A stretch of DNA of 64,000 bases. Origin: JAMHWF01 sp048500255 (lineage in GTDB: Bacteria > Pseudomonadota > Gammaproteobacteria > Burkholderiales > Burkholderiaceae_C). The notes under the pieces were generated by a model. The model did not search any database and was not told the DNA's origin. It saw nothing but the letters and a program-made list of their open reading frames with translations. The stretch spans positions 620,001-684,000 of the forward strand of contig JASNYH010000002.1 in the NCBI GenBank assembly GCA_048500255.1, read 5' to 3'. The position numbers were made by a program, and so were the translations under genes. Below are positions 47,560 to 56,883 of the stretch, one piece after another. The first letter of the stretch is position 1, and every line of letters starts with the position of its first letter.

Positions 47560-47625
47560 ATGGCGGCCCCCGACCTGCGCGGCGGTCGCGCCGCGCGGGC
47601 ATCCACCTCGTTTTCGGAGACAAGC

Positions 47626-49146
<1,521 letters not shown>

Positions 49147-49154
49147 CCGGCGCG

Positions 49155-49183
49155 CCGGCCGGCCGCGCACCGCGGCCGGCCGG
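49155..49183 (+). terminator. Strong GC hairpin after the aldehyde dehydrogenase gene
   Basis: CCGGCCGGCCGC (49155-49166) pairs perfectly with GCGGCCGGCCGG (49172-49183), a 12-bp stem with a 5-nt loop, 9 bp after the stop codon. ATAATTC follows, with no true T-run. It separates the aldehyde dehydrogenase unit from the ECF sigma promoter. Confidence 0.65.
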
Positions 49184-49211
49184 ATAATTCGCACGCCCGC
49201 GCGACGTGCCG

Positions 49212-49236
49212 GGAACATCCGGCCGCGTTGCTCGTT
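49212..49236 (+). promoter_or_regulatory. ECF-type promoter upstream of the sigma factor gene
   Basis: GGAAC (49212-49216), a 16-nt spacer and CGTT (49233-49236) match the classic ECF sigma promoter. The start of transcription would be near 49243. It is placed to drive the sigma gene itself. The same motif and spacing recur at 50824-50848. Confidence 0.7.
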
Positions 49237-49254
49237 CTAGCTTCGAGGTGGCAT

Positions 49255-49815
49255 GTGCAGGAGCGAGCCGACGACGACGGGGACGACGACGAACAGTTGC
49301 GGCGTGCGCGCGCCGGCGACCGCACCGCCTATTCGGCGCTGGTGCGGCGTCACCAACGCGCCGTCCATCGCCACCTGCTGCGCATGGTGGGCGTGCCCGA
49401 CGACGCGCTGGAGTTGACGCAGGAGGTGTTCGTGCGTGCCTGGCAGGCGCTGCCGCAGTGGGAGCCGTCGGCGAAGTTCCGCACCTGGCTCTTTCGCATC
49501 GCGAGCAACGCGGCGCTCGATCTGCTGCGCAGGCGCAAGACGGTCGAGTTCGTGCCGCTGGACGACGCGGCCGGCGACGCAGCCGCTCATCCCGACGCCG
49601 GGCCCGAGCGCCGCGCGCAGGCGGCGCAGGAGCTGCGCCGCCTCGAGGCGGCGCTCGCGCGGCTGTCGCCCGAGCACCGCGAGATCCTGCTGCTGCGCGA
49701 GATCGAGGACCTGTCGTACGACGAGCTGGCGGGCGCGCTGTCGTTGACGGTCGGGACGGTGAAGTCCCGCCTCGCGCGGGCGCGTGCCGCATTGATCGAG
49801 GAATCCAAGGACTAG
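49255..49815 (+). CDS. RpoE-type ECF sigma factor
   Basis: A 186-residue group 4 sigma factor. Region 2 (about 20-90) has YSALVRRHQRAVHRHLLRMVG, the core-binding LTQEVFVRAWQAL, and the -10-reading FRTWLFRIASNAALDLLRR. Region 4 (about 125-180) has LSPEHREILLLREIEDLSYDELA and GTVKSRLARARAAL. I take the GTG at 49255, 6 nt after GAGG, instead of a longer TTG at 49228 that would place the promoter inside the gene. It starts a three-gene unit with an anti-sigma factor and a periplasmic sensor-like protein. Confidence 0.93.
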   Translation: MQERADDDGDDDEQLRRARAGDRTAYSALVRRHQRAVHRHLLRMVGVPDDALELTQEVFVRAWQALPQWEPSAKFRTWLFRIASNAALDLLRRRKTVEFVPLDDAAGDAAAHPDAGPERRAQAAQELRRLEAALARLSPEHREILLLREIEDLSYDELAGALSLTVGTVKSRLARARAALIEESKD

Positions 49816-49833
49816 CCGGAGCGATCGACCACC

Positions 49834-50337
49834 ATGACGAAGAGACTCGACGACGAACCCTGTCCGCGCCTCGAGGCGCTGTCGGCGCTGACTGACGACG
49901 CGCTGCCGTTCGCGGCGCGCGCATCGCTCGAGACACACGTCGCCGGCTGCGCCGTGTGTGCCCCGGTGCTGGCCGAACTGGCGCAGCTGCGCAACCGCTT
50001 CGCCGCGCTGCCGCGCGACGCCGCGACACGCGATTTCGATGTCGCCGCCGCCGTCGATCGCCGCATCGGCGCGCTCGTCTCTTCGCCGCCGCCGGTCGCG
50101 CCGCGGCGGCCGGCCGCGCGGCGCCGGCCGTGGTGGCAGCTCGCACTGCTGGCGCCGGGCGGCGTGGCGTCGGTCGCGCTCGGGCTGTGGCTCGGCGGCG
50201 CCGCGCCATTGCCGGCGACGATGGCGACGTCGTCACCGGCCGGCGCCGGCGCCGCCGCGCAGATGGCGGCGTTCTCGTCGCTGCCGCCGGGCTCGCTGTG
50301 CCCGGCCGGAGTCGCTTGTGGAGGTGCCCCGCGATGA
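49834..50337 (+). CDS. Membrane anti-sigma factor with zinc-binding ZAS motif
   Basis: A 167-residue protein. The cytoplasmic N-terminal part (1-90) has LETHVAGCAVC, the H-x3-C-x2-C core of zinc-binding anti-sigma domains. A single membrane segment follows (LALLAPGGVASVALGLWLGG, about 105-124). The short periplasmic tail contains CPAGVAC, two cysteines six residues apart, near the end. It should hold the ECF sigma factor inactive until a signal arrives from outside. The stop overlaps the next gene by 4 nt. Confidence 0.85.
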   Translation: MTKRLDDEPCPRLEALSALTDDALPFAARASLETHVAGCAVCAPVLAELAQLRNRFAALPRDAATRDFDVAAAVDRRIGALVSSPPPVAPRRPAARRRPWWQLALLAPGGVASVALGLWLGGAAPLPATMATSSPAGAGAAAQMAAFSSLPPGSLCPAGVACGGAPR

Positions 50338-50810
50338 TCGTCAAACCCCAGGTCTGCAAGCTGCTCCTGGCCGCATCGCTGCTCGTCAACGCCGGCCTGA
50401 TCGCCGCGGCGTGGCTGCCCGGGTGGCGTGATGCCGCGCCCGCCGAGATCGAACGCGCGCACTTCGGCATGTCGCACGAGCGCGTGGCCGAGCACTTGCG
50501 CCTCGACGCCGCGCAGCGCGAGCGCTGGCACGCGCTCGAGGCTGGCTTCATCGCGTCGCTGCAGACGTCGGGCCGCGACATCCAGCGCCATCGCGAGCGC
50601 CTCGTCGCCGAACTGATGTCGCCCGGCGCGCAGCCGCCCGACGCCGCGGCGATCGAGCGCGAGCGCGCGGCCATCTTCGAGCTGCAGCAGGCGCAGCAGC
50701 GCCTCGTCATCCGGCAGTTGCTCGAGGAGCGCGAACTGCTGCGCGCCGAGCAGCGCGCAGCGCTCGCCGAGCTGCTGCTGTCGCAGGGCGCGCCGGGAGG
50801 CGGCCGCTAG
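50334..50810 (+). CDS. Periplasmic heavy-metal-sensor-like protein (CnrX/Spy-type)
   Basis: A 158-residue protein with an N-terminal membrane anchor or signal (VCKLLLAASLLVNAGLIAAAWL) and a helical periplasmic body rich in Arg/Glu. A His/Met cluster occurs early (HFGMSHERVAEH, about 43-54). It looks like the CnrX/NccX and LTXXQ helical-hairpin group, whose members sense metals or misfolded proteins and signal to an anti-sigma factor. GGAGG precedes the ATG. Its place directly behind the sigma/anti-sigma pair supports a sensor role (inference). Confidence 0.75.
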   Translation: MIVKPQVCKLLLAASLLVNAGLIAAAWLPGWRDAAPAEIERAHFGMSHERVAEHLRLDAAQRERWHALEAGFIASLQTSGRDIQRHRERLVAELMSPGAQPPDAAAIERERAAIFELQQAQQRLVIRQLLEERELLRAEQRAALAELLLSQGAPGGGR

Positions 50811-50823
50811 TCGAACGAAGCAG

Positions 50824-50848
50824 GGAACAAAGCGGCGGCGCCTTCGTT
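50824..50848 (+). promoter_or_regulatory. ECF-type promoter upstream of the His-rich gene
   Basis: GGAAC (50824-50828), a 16-nt spacer and CGTT (50845-50848) repeat the motif in front of the sigma factor gene, and both sites share the longer start GGGAACA. Transcription should begin near 50855, just before a hairpin and the ribosome site of the His-rich gene. Confidence 0.7.
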
Positions 50849-50860
50849 GATGACGACGAG

Positions 50861-50877
50861 GCCCCGATGGTCGGGGC
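50861..50877 (+). other. 5' leader hairpin before the His-rich gene
   Basis: GCCCCGA (50861-50867) and TCGGGGC (50871-50877) form a perfect 7-bp stem with a TGG loop. It lies between the predicted ECF promoter start and the GGAG at 50881-50884. A hairpin at the very 5' end may stabilise the mRNA. It could also be a weak terminator for the sensor gene upstream. Confidence 0.5.
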
Positions 50878-50890
50878 TCGGGAGACCTCG

Positions 50891-51454
50891 ATGAAGCTTT
50901 TGCAGTCCCGCCGCCCCGCTGTCGCAGCGCGTTTCGCCGCTGCGGCCTTCGCCGTCGCCGCCATGGTCGGCGCCGCCGGCGCCCAGGCCGCCGACGGCCA
51001 TTCGCACGCCAAGCCCGTCGCCGCCGCGAAACCGGCGCACGATCACGGCCACGACCACGCCGGCGCGCCCGGCAAACTCGCCCTCGACGATGGCCGCAAG
51101 TGGCCCACCGACGCCGCACTGCGCGATGGCATGACGCGGCTGCGCGGCCTCGTCGCCAAGCGTCTCGATGCGGCGCATCACGGCAAGCTGAGCGCCGCGC
51201 AATACACCGCGCTGGCCGGCGAGGTCGAGCGCGAGGTTGGCGGCATCGTCGCCAACTGCAAGCTCGAGCCCAAGGCCGACGCGATGCTCCATCTCGTGAT
51301 CGCCGAGATCGGCGAGGGTGCCGACGCGATGGCGGGCAAGACGGCGGGCGTGAAGCGCGTGCAAGGGTTGGTCAAGGTCGCCACTGCCGTCAACGGCTAT
51401 GCCGAGCACTTCGATCACGCCGGCTTCAAGCCGATCGCGGAGCTGCAACACTGA
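50891..51454 (+). CDS. Histidine-rich exported protein, probable effector of the ECF regulon
   Basis: A 187-residue protein with a signal peptide (ending near GAQA-AD). The mature N terminus is His-rich (GHSHAKP, then AHDHGHDHAG), a likely metal-binding segment. A helical domain of about 120 residues follows, with GKLSAAQYTALAGEVEREVGGIVANCKLEPKAD in part and single Cys. I do not recognise the family. GGAG lies 6 nt before the ATG. The shared ECF promoter ties it to the sigma unit just upstream. The 3' end overlaps the convergent kinase gene by 29 bp. Confidence 0.75.
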   Translation: MKLLQSRRPAVAARFAAAAFAVAAMVGAAGAQAADGHSHAKPVAAAKPAHDHGHDHAGAPGKLALDDGRKWPTDAALRDGMTRLRGLVAKRLDAAHHGKLSAAQYTALAGEVEREVGGIVANCKLEPKADAMLHLVIAEIGEGADAMAGKTAGVKRVQGLVKVATAVNGYAEHFDHAGFKPIAELQH

Positions 51455-52433
51455 CGCCCGTCGGCGCGTCGCTCGCCGCCAGCCGCGCGCGCACGACGTC
51501 GGCGCGCGGGATCGGCTCGACGGCGCCGTAGCCCTCGGTCGACAGCGCCGCCGCCACCGCCGCGTAGCGCCCGGCGTCGAGCAGCGAGTCGCCGGCCACC
51601 AGCCGCGCGACGAAGGCGCCGCCGAAGGTGTCGCCGGCGCCGGTGGCGTCGACCGGCGTGCAGGGGCAGGGCGCGATGCGATGGCGCTCGTCGGTCGTCG
51701 CGACGAGCGCGCCCTGGTCGCCGAGCTTGAGCGCGACGATGCGCGCCCCCAGCCGCAGGCAGTGGTCGGCGAGCGCGTCGGGGTCGGCCAGGCCGGTGAT
51801 CGCTGCGACGTCGTCGAAGCTCGGCAGTGCGATATCGGTGAGGCGCAGCGCCTCCGTCATCACGGCGCGCGCGCGCGCCAGCGGCCACAGCTTCAGGCGC
51901 AGGTTGGTGTCGAAGCTGACGCGCACGCCGGCGGCGCGCGCCGCCTCGATCGCCGCGAAGCCGGTGTCGCAGGCGCTCGCGCCGATCGCCAGCGAGATGC
52001 CCGACAGATGCAGCACGCGCGCTGCCGCGATACGCTCGCGCGGCAGGTCGGCCGGGCGCATGCGGCTGGCAGCCGAACCCGCGCGGAAGAAGTGGAAGTG
52101 GTGGCCGCGCGCGTCGTGCGTGACGAAGTAGATCGCCGTGAACGCGTCGGCGTCGCTGCGCACTGACGCATGGTCGACGCCTTCGCGGCTCCACAGCGCG
52201 CGCAGCATCGCGCCGTAGGGGTCGTCGCCGAGCGCGCTGACGAAGGCGACGCGCGCGCCCTGGCGCGCCGCGGCGACGGCGAAGTTGCTCGTGTCCCCGC
52301 CGTAGCCCTGCAGGTAGACGCGGCCGTCGCGCTCGCCCGTCTGGTTGAACTCGACCATCGCCTCGCCGAGCGAGACGATGTCGACGAGCGGCGCGGCCGG
52401 CGCCGCGCCGTCGTCGTCGTCAGATCCGCCCAT
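51426..52433 (-). CDS. kdgK: PfkB-family sugar kinase, probable 2-keto-3-deoxygluconate kinase
   Basis: A 335-residue ribokinase-fold protein. The N-terminal GYGGDTSNFAVAAARQGA substrate loop and the C-terminal VDATGAGDTFGGAF (anion hole and catalytic Asp) are intact. VSLGEAMVEFN at the start and SFDTNLRLKLW are typical of KDG kinases, which phosphorylate 2-keto-3-deoxygluconate to KDPG. It follows the RraA-like gene with a 14-bp overlap in a TRAP-transporter operon, which supports sugar-acid catabolism. Confidence 0.82.
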   Translation of the reverse strand: MGGSDDDDGAAPAAPLVDIVSLGEAMVEFNQTGERDGRVYLQGYGGDTSNFAVAAARQGARVAFVSALGDDPYGAMLRALWSREGVDHASVRSDADAFTAIYFVTHDARGHHFHFFRAGSAASRMRPADLPRERIAAARVLHLSGISLAIGASACDTGFAAIEAARAAGVRVSFDTNLRLKLWPLARARAVMTEALRLTDIALPSFDDVAAITGLADPDALADHCLRLGARIVALKLGDQGALVATTDERHRIAPCPCTPVDATGAGDTFGGAFVARLVAGDSLLDAGRYAAVAAALSTEGYGAVEPIPRADVVRARLAASDAPTGVSVAAPRSA

Positions 52434-53073
52434 ACTTGGCCAGCCCCTTGCGCAGCGACTTCTCGGCGATGATCAGCCGCGCCTGCTCGAGCTCGCGCGC
52501 GTCGATGTCCTGCGCCAACGCCAGCACCTCGACCGCCTGGGCCTGCGGCACGACGACGACGCCGTCGACGTCGCCGACGATCAGGTCGCCGGGGTGGACG
52601 AGGATGCCGCCGACGCGCACCGGCACCTGCGACGCCAGCGTCTTGTAGCGACCGAGCGTCGTGCCGGGGCTGACGCTGCGCGCATAGACCGGAAAGCCGT
52701 AGTCGCGGCGGATCTCGGTGAGGTCGCGCACGCCGCCGTCGAGCACGGCGCCGGCGTGGCCGTTGGCCACGGCGCCGGCCGTCATCAGGCCGCCCCACAC
52801 GGCGACCTCGCTCTCGCCGCCGGCGATCGAGATCACGATGACGCTGCCCTCGGGCGCCTCGTCGATCAGGTCGAGCGCGTGCTGCGGCGGCACGAACTCG
52901 TCGGTTGCCGCCTCGAGCACGGTGGCGGCGGGGCCGCAGATGCGCTTTTCGTCGATGCGCGGCTTGATGCAGCTGTCCATGTAGCCGCGGTGGCCGCACA
53001 CCTTGTCGACGGCGTCGGCGATCGACGCGACGGCGACGAGGTTGAAGGCGGCGATGAGTGCCAGCTTGTCCAT
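52420..53073 (-). CDS. RraA-family protein (HMG/oxaloacetate-type aldolase or hydro-lyase)
   Basis: A 217-residue member of the RraA / 4-hydroxy-4-methyl-2-oxoglutarate aldolase family. It has a conserved start region with SIADAVDK, GPAATV, the loop WGGLMTAGAVANGHAGAVLDGGVRD containing the GxxxGxxG-R-D pattern, and PVYARSVSP. Enzymatic members cleave or dehydrate acid substrates using a metal; RNase E inhibition is a feature of only some. Between a TRAP transporter and a sugar kinase, an enzymatic role in acid catabolism is more likely. Confidence 0.8.
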   Translation of the reverse strand: MDKLALIAAFNLVAVASIADAVDKVCGHRGYMDSCIKPRIDEKRICGPAATVLEAATDEFVPPQHALDLIDEAPEGSVIVISIAGGESEVAVWGGLMTAGAVANGHAGAVLDGGVRDLTEIRRDYGFPVYARSVSPGTTLGRYKTLASQVPVRVGGILVHPGDLIVGDVDGVVVVPQAQAVEVLALAQDIDARELEQARLIIAEKSLRKGLAKYGRI

Positions 53074-53096
53074 GATGGTCGTCTCGCTCCAGGCAC

Positions 53097-54116
53097 TCAG
53101 TTCTTGCGCGTCGCGTCGATCGCCTTGAACAGGTCGTCGACGTACTGCTTGCCGATCTCGGCCTCGGCCCACTGGCGCACCGGCGGCTGCGCCAGCTTGC
53201 GGAACTCGCCGAGCTGCGCGGCCGTCGGCACGTAGACCTGCATGCCGTTCTTCTCGAGGATGGCCTTGGCGTTCCTGTCCTGGTCCGCCGTCATCTTGCG
53301 GTGCACGGCCACCGCCTTGGCGACGCCTTCGTCGACGGCCTTGCGCTCCGTCGCGCTGAGTCCCTTGTAGAAGCGGTCGTTGATCATGTAGGCGTGGATG
53401 CTCCAGACGTGGCCGTCGAGCGTGGCGTATTTCTGGTGCTGGTACAGGCTCGCCGCGAGGATGTTGGTGACGCCGTTCTCCTGGCCGTCGACCACCTTCT
53501 GCTGCAGCGCCGTCGGCAGCTCGCCCCACGGGATCGCGGACGCCGACGCGCCGAGCGACTCGACCAGCGTCTTGTAGACGGGCGAGGGCTGGATGCGGAT
53601 CTTCATGCCCTTCATGTCGGCCGGGCTCTGGATCGGGCGCAGGCTGTTGGTGAAGTGGCGCACGCCGTTGTCGGCCACGCCGAGCATGCGGATGCCCGTC
53701 TTCTTCACCATGTCCTCCGAGAAGCCGGCGAGCCACTGCGAGTCGTAGACGCGCCAGGCGTGCTCGTGGTTCTCGTAGAGGAAGGGGATGCCGAGCACAC
53801 CGATCGGCTTGTGCACCGTGGCGATCGCGCCGTCGTGCGCGACGGCCAGCTCCAGCGTGCCGAGCTTGACGCCTTCCATCGTCGGCTGGTCCTTGCCGAA
53901 CTGGCCGGCCGGATAGATCTCGACCTTGACCGAGCCGTTGGTTGCGCGCTCGACGTGCTCCTTGAACGCCATTGCGGCGACGTGCTTGGGCTGGTCGTCC
54001 TTGGCGGGCTGGAAGTGGGCGTACTTGAGCGTCTTGGTCTGCGCGTGGGCAGCCGGCGCAAGGGCCAGGCAGGCCGCGGCGGCGGCCAGGGCGGTGAGCA
54101 AGCGGGTCGTCTTCAT
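53097..54116 (-). CDS. TRAP transporter substrate-binding protein (DctP family)
   Basis: A 339-residue periplasmic binding protein with a signal peptide (LALAPAAHA-QT). It shows the DctP pattern: LKYAHFQPAKDD, VEIYPAGQFGKD, GVLGIPFLYENHEHAWRVYDS, MKGMKIRIQPSPVYK (the carboxylate-binding Arg is in this strand) and GQENGVTNILAASLYQHQKY. The ligand is an organic or sugar acid, not identifiable by eye. The gene follows the DctM/DctQ genes in the same operon. Confidence 0.92.
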   Translation of the reverse strand: MKTTRLLTALAAAAACLALAPAAHAQTKTLKYAHFQPAKDDQPKHVAAMAFKEHVERATNGSVKVEIYPAGQFGKDQPTMEGVKLGTLELAVAHDGAIATVHKPIGVLGIPFLYENHEHAWRVYDSQWLAGFSEDMVKKTGIRMLGVADNGVRHFTNSLRPIQSPADMKGMKIRIQPSPVYKTLVESLGASASAIPWGELPTALQQKVVDGQENGVTNILAASLYQHQKYATLDGHVWSIHAYMINDRFYKGLSATERKAVDEGVAKAVAVHRKMTADQDRNAKAILEKNGMQVYVPTAAQLGEFRKLAQPPVRQWAEAEIGKQYVDDLFKAIDATRKN

Positions 54117-54157
54117 CGAACGGTCTCCTTGGGCGGTGAGGTGGAAGCGGCAGCCCG

Positions 54158-55447
54158 TCACCGCGTGTAGCCGAACGCGGCGGGCAGCCAGGTGCTGAAG
54201 GCGGGAACGAGCGTCAGCAGCAGCAGCACGACGAGCTGCGCGCCGAGCATCGGCAGCAGCTCGCGCGACATCTTTCCCATCGTGACTCCCGAGACGATGG
54301 AGGTCACGAACAGCAGCGCGCCGACCGGCGGCGTGATCATGCCCAGCGTCAGGTTGACGAGCACGACGATGGCGAACTGCAGCGGGTCGACGCCGGCGCC
54401 GAGCGCCAGGGGCGCGAGCACCGGCACGAGGATCATCACGCCGGGCAGCGGCTCGATGAAGATGCCGGCCAGCAGCAGGAAGACGTTGATCATCAGCAGC
54501 AGCTCGAGCTGACCGAGCTGGAAGCCGGCGATCCACTGCGCCACCGTCTGAGGCACCTGACCGACGGTGAGCACCCACGCGAAGATCTCCGATGTGGCGA
54601 TCACCATCAGGATCGACGCCGTCAGCAGCGCGCTGCGGAACAGGATCGTCGGCAGCATCGGCAGCCGCAGCGTGCGGTAGACCCAGCGCCCGACGACGAG
54701 CGCATACAGCACGGCGGCGGCCGACGCCTCGGTCGGCGTGAAGATGCCGAAGTGGATGCCGCCGAGGATGATGAGGGGCAGCGCCAGCGCCGGCAGCGCC
54801 TTGACGAACGAGACGGCGATCGCACCGAGCGCGGGCCGCGCGTCCTGCGAGCGGTAGTGGCGGCGCGCGCTGACGACGTGGTTCACGACGAGCAGCGAGC
54901 CCGTGATCATCAGCCCCGGCACGATGCCGGCGAGAAAGAGGCCCATGATCGAGACGCTCGGCTCGGTGAGCGCGTACACGATCATGATGATCGACGGCGG
55001 GATGATCGGCCCCACGATGGCGGTGGACGCCGTCAGCGCGGCGGCGTACTCGGGCGCGTAGCCGGCCTTGCGCATCATGCGGATCAGCATCGCGCCGGGG
55101 CCAGCCACGTCGGCCAGCGCCGAGCCGCTGATGCCCGAGAAGAAGGTCAGCGTCAGCACGTTGGTGTGGCCCAGCCCGCCGCGCACGTGGCCGACGAGCT
55201 GGCTGGCGAAGCGCAGCAGCACTTCGGTCAGCGCGCCGCCCGTCATCAGCTCGGCAGCCAGGATGAAGAACGGGATCGCCATCAGCGGGAAGCTGTCGAG
55301 CCCGGCGAACATCTGCTGCACCGCGACCATCGGCGGCAGCGATCCCTGCACCCACACCGCCGCCAGCCCGGCGACGAGCATCGTGAAGGCGATCGGCACG
55401 CCGATGACGAGCGTGACGAGGAAGACGAGCATCAAAGTGGCGCTCAC
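54158..55447 (-). CDS. TRAP transporter large permease (DctM family)
   Basis: A 429-residue membrane protein with 12 or more hydrophobic segments. GVPIAFTMLVAGLAAVW at the start, PLMAIPFFILAAELMTGG, SGISGSALADVAGPGAMLIRMM and PTEASAAAVLYALVVG are DctM hallmarks. It starts with GTG, overlapping the DctQ stop by 4 nt, so the two permease subunits are co-translated. Confidence 0.95.
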   Translation of the reverse strand: MSATLMLVFLVTLVIGVPIAFTMLVAGLAAVWVQGSLPPMVAVQQMFAGLDSFPLMAIPFFILAAELMTGGALTEVLLRFASQLVGHVRGGLGHTNVLTLTFFSGISGSALADVAGPGAMLIRMMRKAGYAPEYAAALTASTAIVGPIIPPSIIMIVYALTEPSVSIMGLFLAGIVPGLMITGSLLVVNHVVSARRHYRSQDARPALGAIAVSFVKALPALALPLIILGGIHFGIFTPTEASAAAVLYALVVGRWVYRTLRLPMLPTILFRSALLTASILMVIATSEIFAWVLTVGQVPQTVAQWIAGFQLGQLELLLMINVFLLLAGIFIEPLPGVMILVPVLAPLALGAGVDPLQFAIVVLVNLTLGMITPPVGALLFVTSIVSGVTMGKMSRELLPMLGAQLVVLLLLTLVPAFSTWLPAAFGYTR

Positions 55448-56001
55448 AGCGCGGCCTCTTCACCGGAGAACTCCGGATCCTTGCGGAAGGCGCGCTCGCG
55501 CACGTAGGGCCCGGCGATCAGCGCCAGGTGCACCAGCATCAGCGCCGCGCCGATCGGGATCGCGAGGTAGACGAGGCCGAAGTTCCAGTTCAGCACCGGC
55601 GTCTCCTGGCCCCAGGCGAATTCGACGTAGGCGCCGCCCAGCCACAGCATCGCCAGCAGGCCGACGGCCATCGTCGCGACGACGGCCACGCGCATGGCCT
55701 GCGCGGCGCGCCGCGACAGCAGGTCCTGGAACACGTCGACGGCGATGTGGGCGCCCAGGCGCAGCACGAGGCCGCCGCCGAGGAAGCCGACCCACACCAT
55801 CATGTAGCGCGACACCTCCTCGGCCCACACGAAGGAGTGGTTGAAGACGTAGCGCGCGATCACGTTGGCGATGACGAGCACGGCCATCGCGGCCATCAGC
55901 GCGACGAGCACCCAGCGGTTGGCGGCGACGAGCGCGCGCTCGATGCGCGAGATCGGCGGCGACGCATCGGCCGGCGGCAAGGGAGGGGACGGCTCGGCCA
56001 T
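55444..56001 (-). CDS. TRAP transporter small permease (DctQ family)
   Basis: A 185-residue protein with four membrane segments after a Pro-rich N terminus: WVLVALMAAMAVLVIANVIARYVF, the second after WAEEVSRYMMVW, and two more. These features define DctQ, the small subunit that pairs with DctM. I start it at the ATG at 56001; a TTG five codons upstream is less likely. It is the first gene of the transporter operon and diverges from the GntR gene. Confidence 0.92.
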   Translation of the reverse strand: MAEPSPPLPPADASPPISRIERALVAANRWVLVALMAAMAVLVIANVIARYVFNHSFVWAEEVSRYMMVWVGFLGGGLVLRLGAHIAVDVFQDLLSRRAAQAMRVAVVATMAVGLLAMLWLGGAYVEFAWGQETPVLNWNFGLVYLAIPIGAALMLVHLALIAGPYVRERAFRKDPEFSGEEAAL

Positions 56002-56043
56002 CGGTGGGGCTTGCAACGACAGGCCCGAATCGTATCTAATATC

Positions 56044-56053
56044 TCAGATCTGA
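56044..56053. promoter_or_regulatory. TCAGATCTGA palindrome in the TRAP/GntR divergent region
   Basis: A perfect 10-bp palindrome sits between the divergent dctQ and gntR genes, next to a TATCTAATAT stretch (about 56034-56043) that could be a -10 element for either side. It is a plausible operator for the GntR regulator. It ends one base before the upstream ATG of the regulator. Confidence 0.45.
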
Positions 56054-56054
56054 C

Positions 56055-56837
56055 ATGGCTGAAAACCCTAGTGGCTATGATGCGCCGAGCCGCCCCGAGT
56101 CCGAGCCGATGAAGAACCCGCCGCTGCGCCTCGAGCGCCCGCAACTGCTGACCGACATGGTGCTGGCGCGCCTGCGCCAGGCCATCGTCGACGGCCAGCT
56201 CGGGCTGGGCGAGCAGGTGTCGGAGGCGCAGCTCGCCGAACAGATGGGTGTGAGCAAGACGCCGGTGCGCGAGGCGCTGGCGCGGCTGTCGCGCGACGGG
56301 CTGGTGCAGATCCATCCGCAGCGCGGCACTTTCGTGTTCTCGATGTCGCCGCGCGAGGTCGAGGAGATCTGCCGTTTCCGCGAAGTGCTCGAGACGACGG
56401 CGCTCGAGCTGGCCCTGCAGCACGACCGCGCCGCCCTCGTCGCCGATCTCGACGACAACGTCGCGCGCATGGGCCGCGCGCAGAAGGCGCGCGACTGGCG
56501 CGGCATCGCGCAACTCGACCAGGCCTTCCACCAGGCCATCGTCGACCGCTGCGACAACGGCTACGTCAGGCAGGCCTACCAGTCGATCGCGTCGAAGATC
56601 GGCGCGCTGCGCGCCCGCCTGCCGGCCGAGAACGAGCGCGTCGCCCACTGCCGCGACAACCACGCTGCCATCGTGCGGCTGGTGCGCGCCGCAGACGCCC
56701 GCAAGGCCGGCGCCGCGCTCGCTGCGCACATCCGCGATACCTTGTCGTCGTACCGCGCGGCGAGCGAACCGGGCGCGCAGGCCGAGCCCGCCGCAGTCGC
56801 GCCGGCCGCGCGCCGGCGCGGCGCGCGCGCGACCTGA
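56055..56837 (+). CDS. GntR-family regulator (FadR subfamily, FCD domain)
   Basis: A 260-residue regulator. The winged HTH (about 30-95) has LRQAIVDGQLGLGEQVSEAQLAEQMGVSKTPVREALARL and HPQRGTFVF. The C-terminal FCD domain (about 105-235) has the metal/ligand residues in EICRFREVLE, DQAFHQAIVD and HCRDNHAAIV. It should control the divergent TRAP/KDG operon in response to a carboxylate. The true start may be the ATG at 56109, since the possible operator touches the ATG at 56055. The tail is basic and Ala-rich. Confidence 0.9.
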   Translation: MAENPSGYDAPSRPESEPMKNPPLRLERPQLLTDMVLARLRQAIVDGQLGLGEQVSEAQLAEQMGVSKTPVREALARLSRDGLVQIHPQRGTFVFSMSPREVEEICRFREVLETTALELALQHDRAALVADLDDNVARMGRAQKARDWRGIAQLDQAFHQAIVDRCDNGYVRQAYQSIASKIGALRARLPAENERVAHCRDNHAAIVRLVRAADARKAGAALAAHIRDTLSSYRAASEPGAQAEPAAVAPAARRRGARAT

Positions 56838-56883
56838 GACGAGCCGGACGCCGCCCAGACGGCCGGCGGGCTTCGAGCCGCCG

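Noticed and set aside
49228..49254. TTG start of the ECF sigma gene
   Set aside because: It lies inside the predicted promoter spacer and has no ribosome site; GTG 49255 has GAGG at the right distance.
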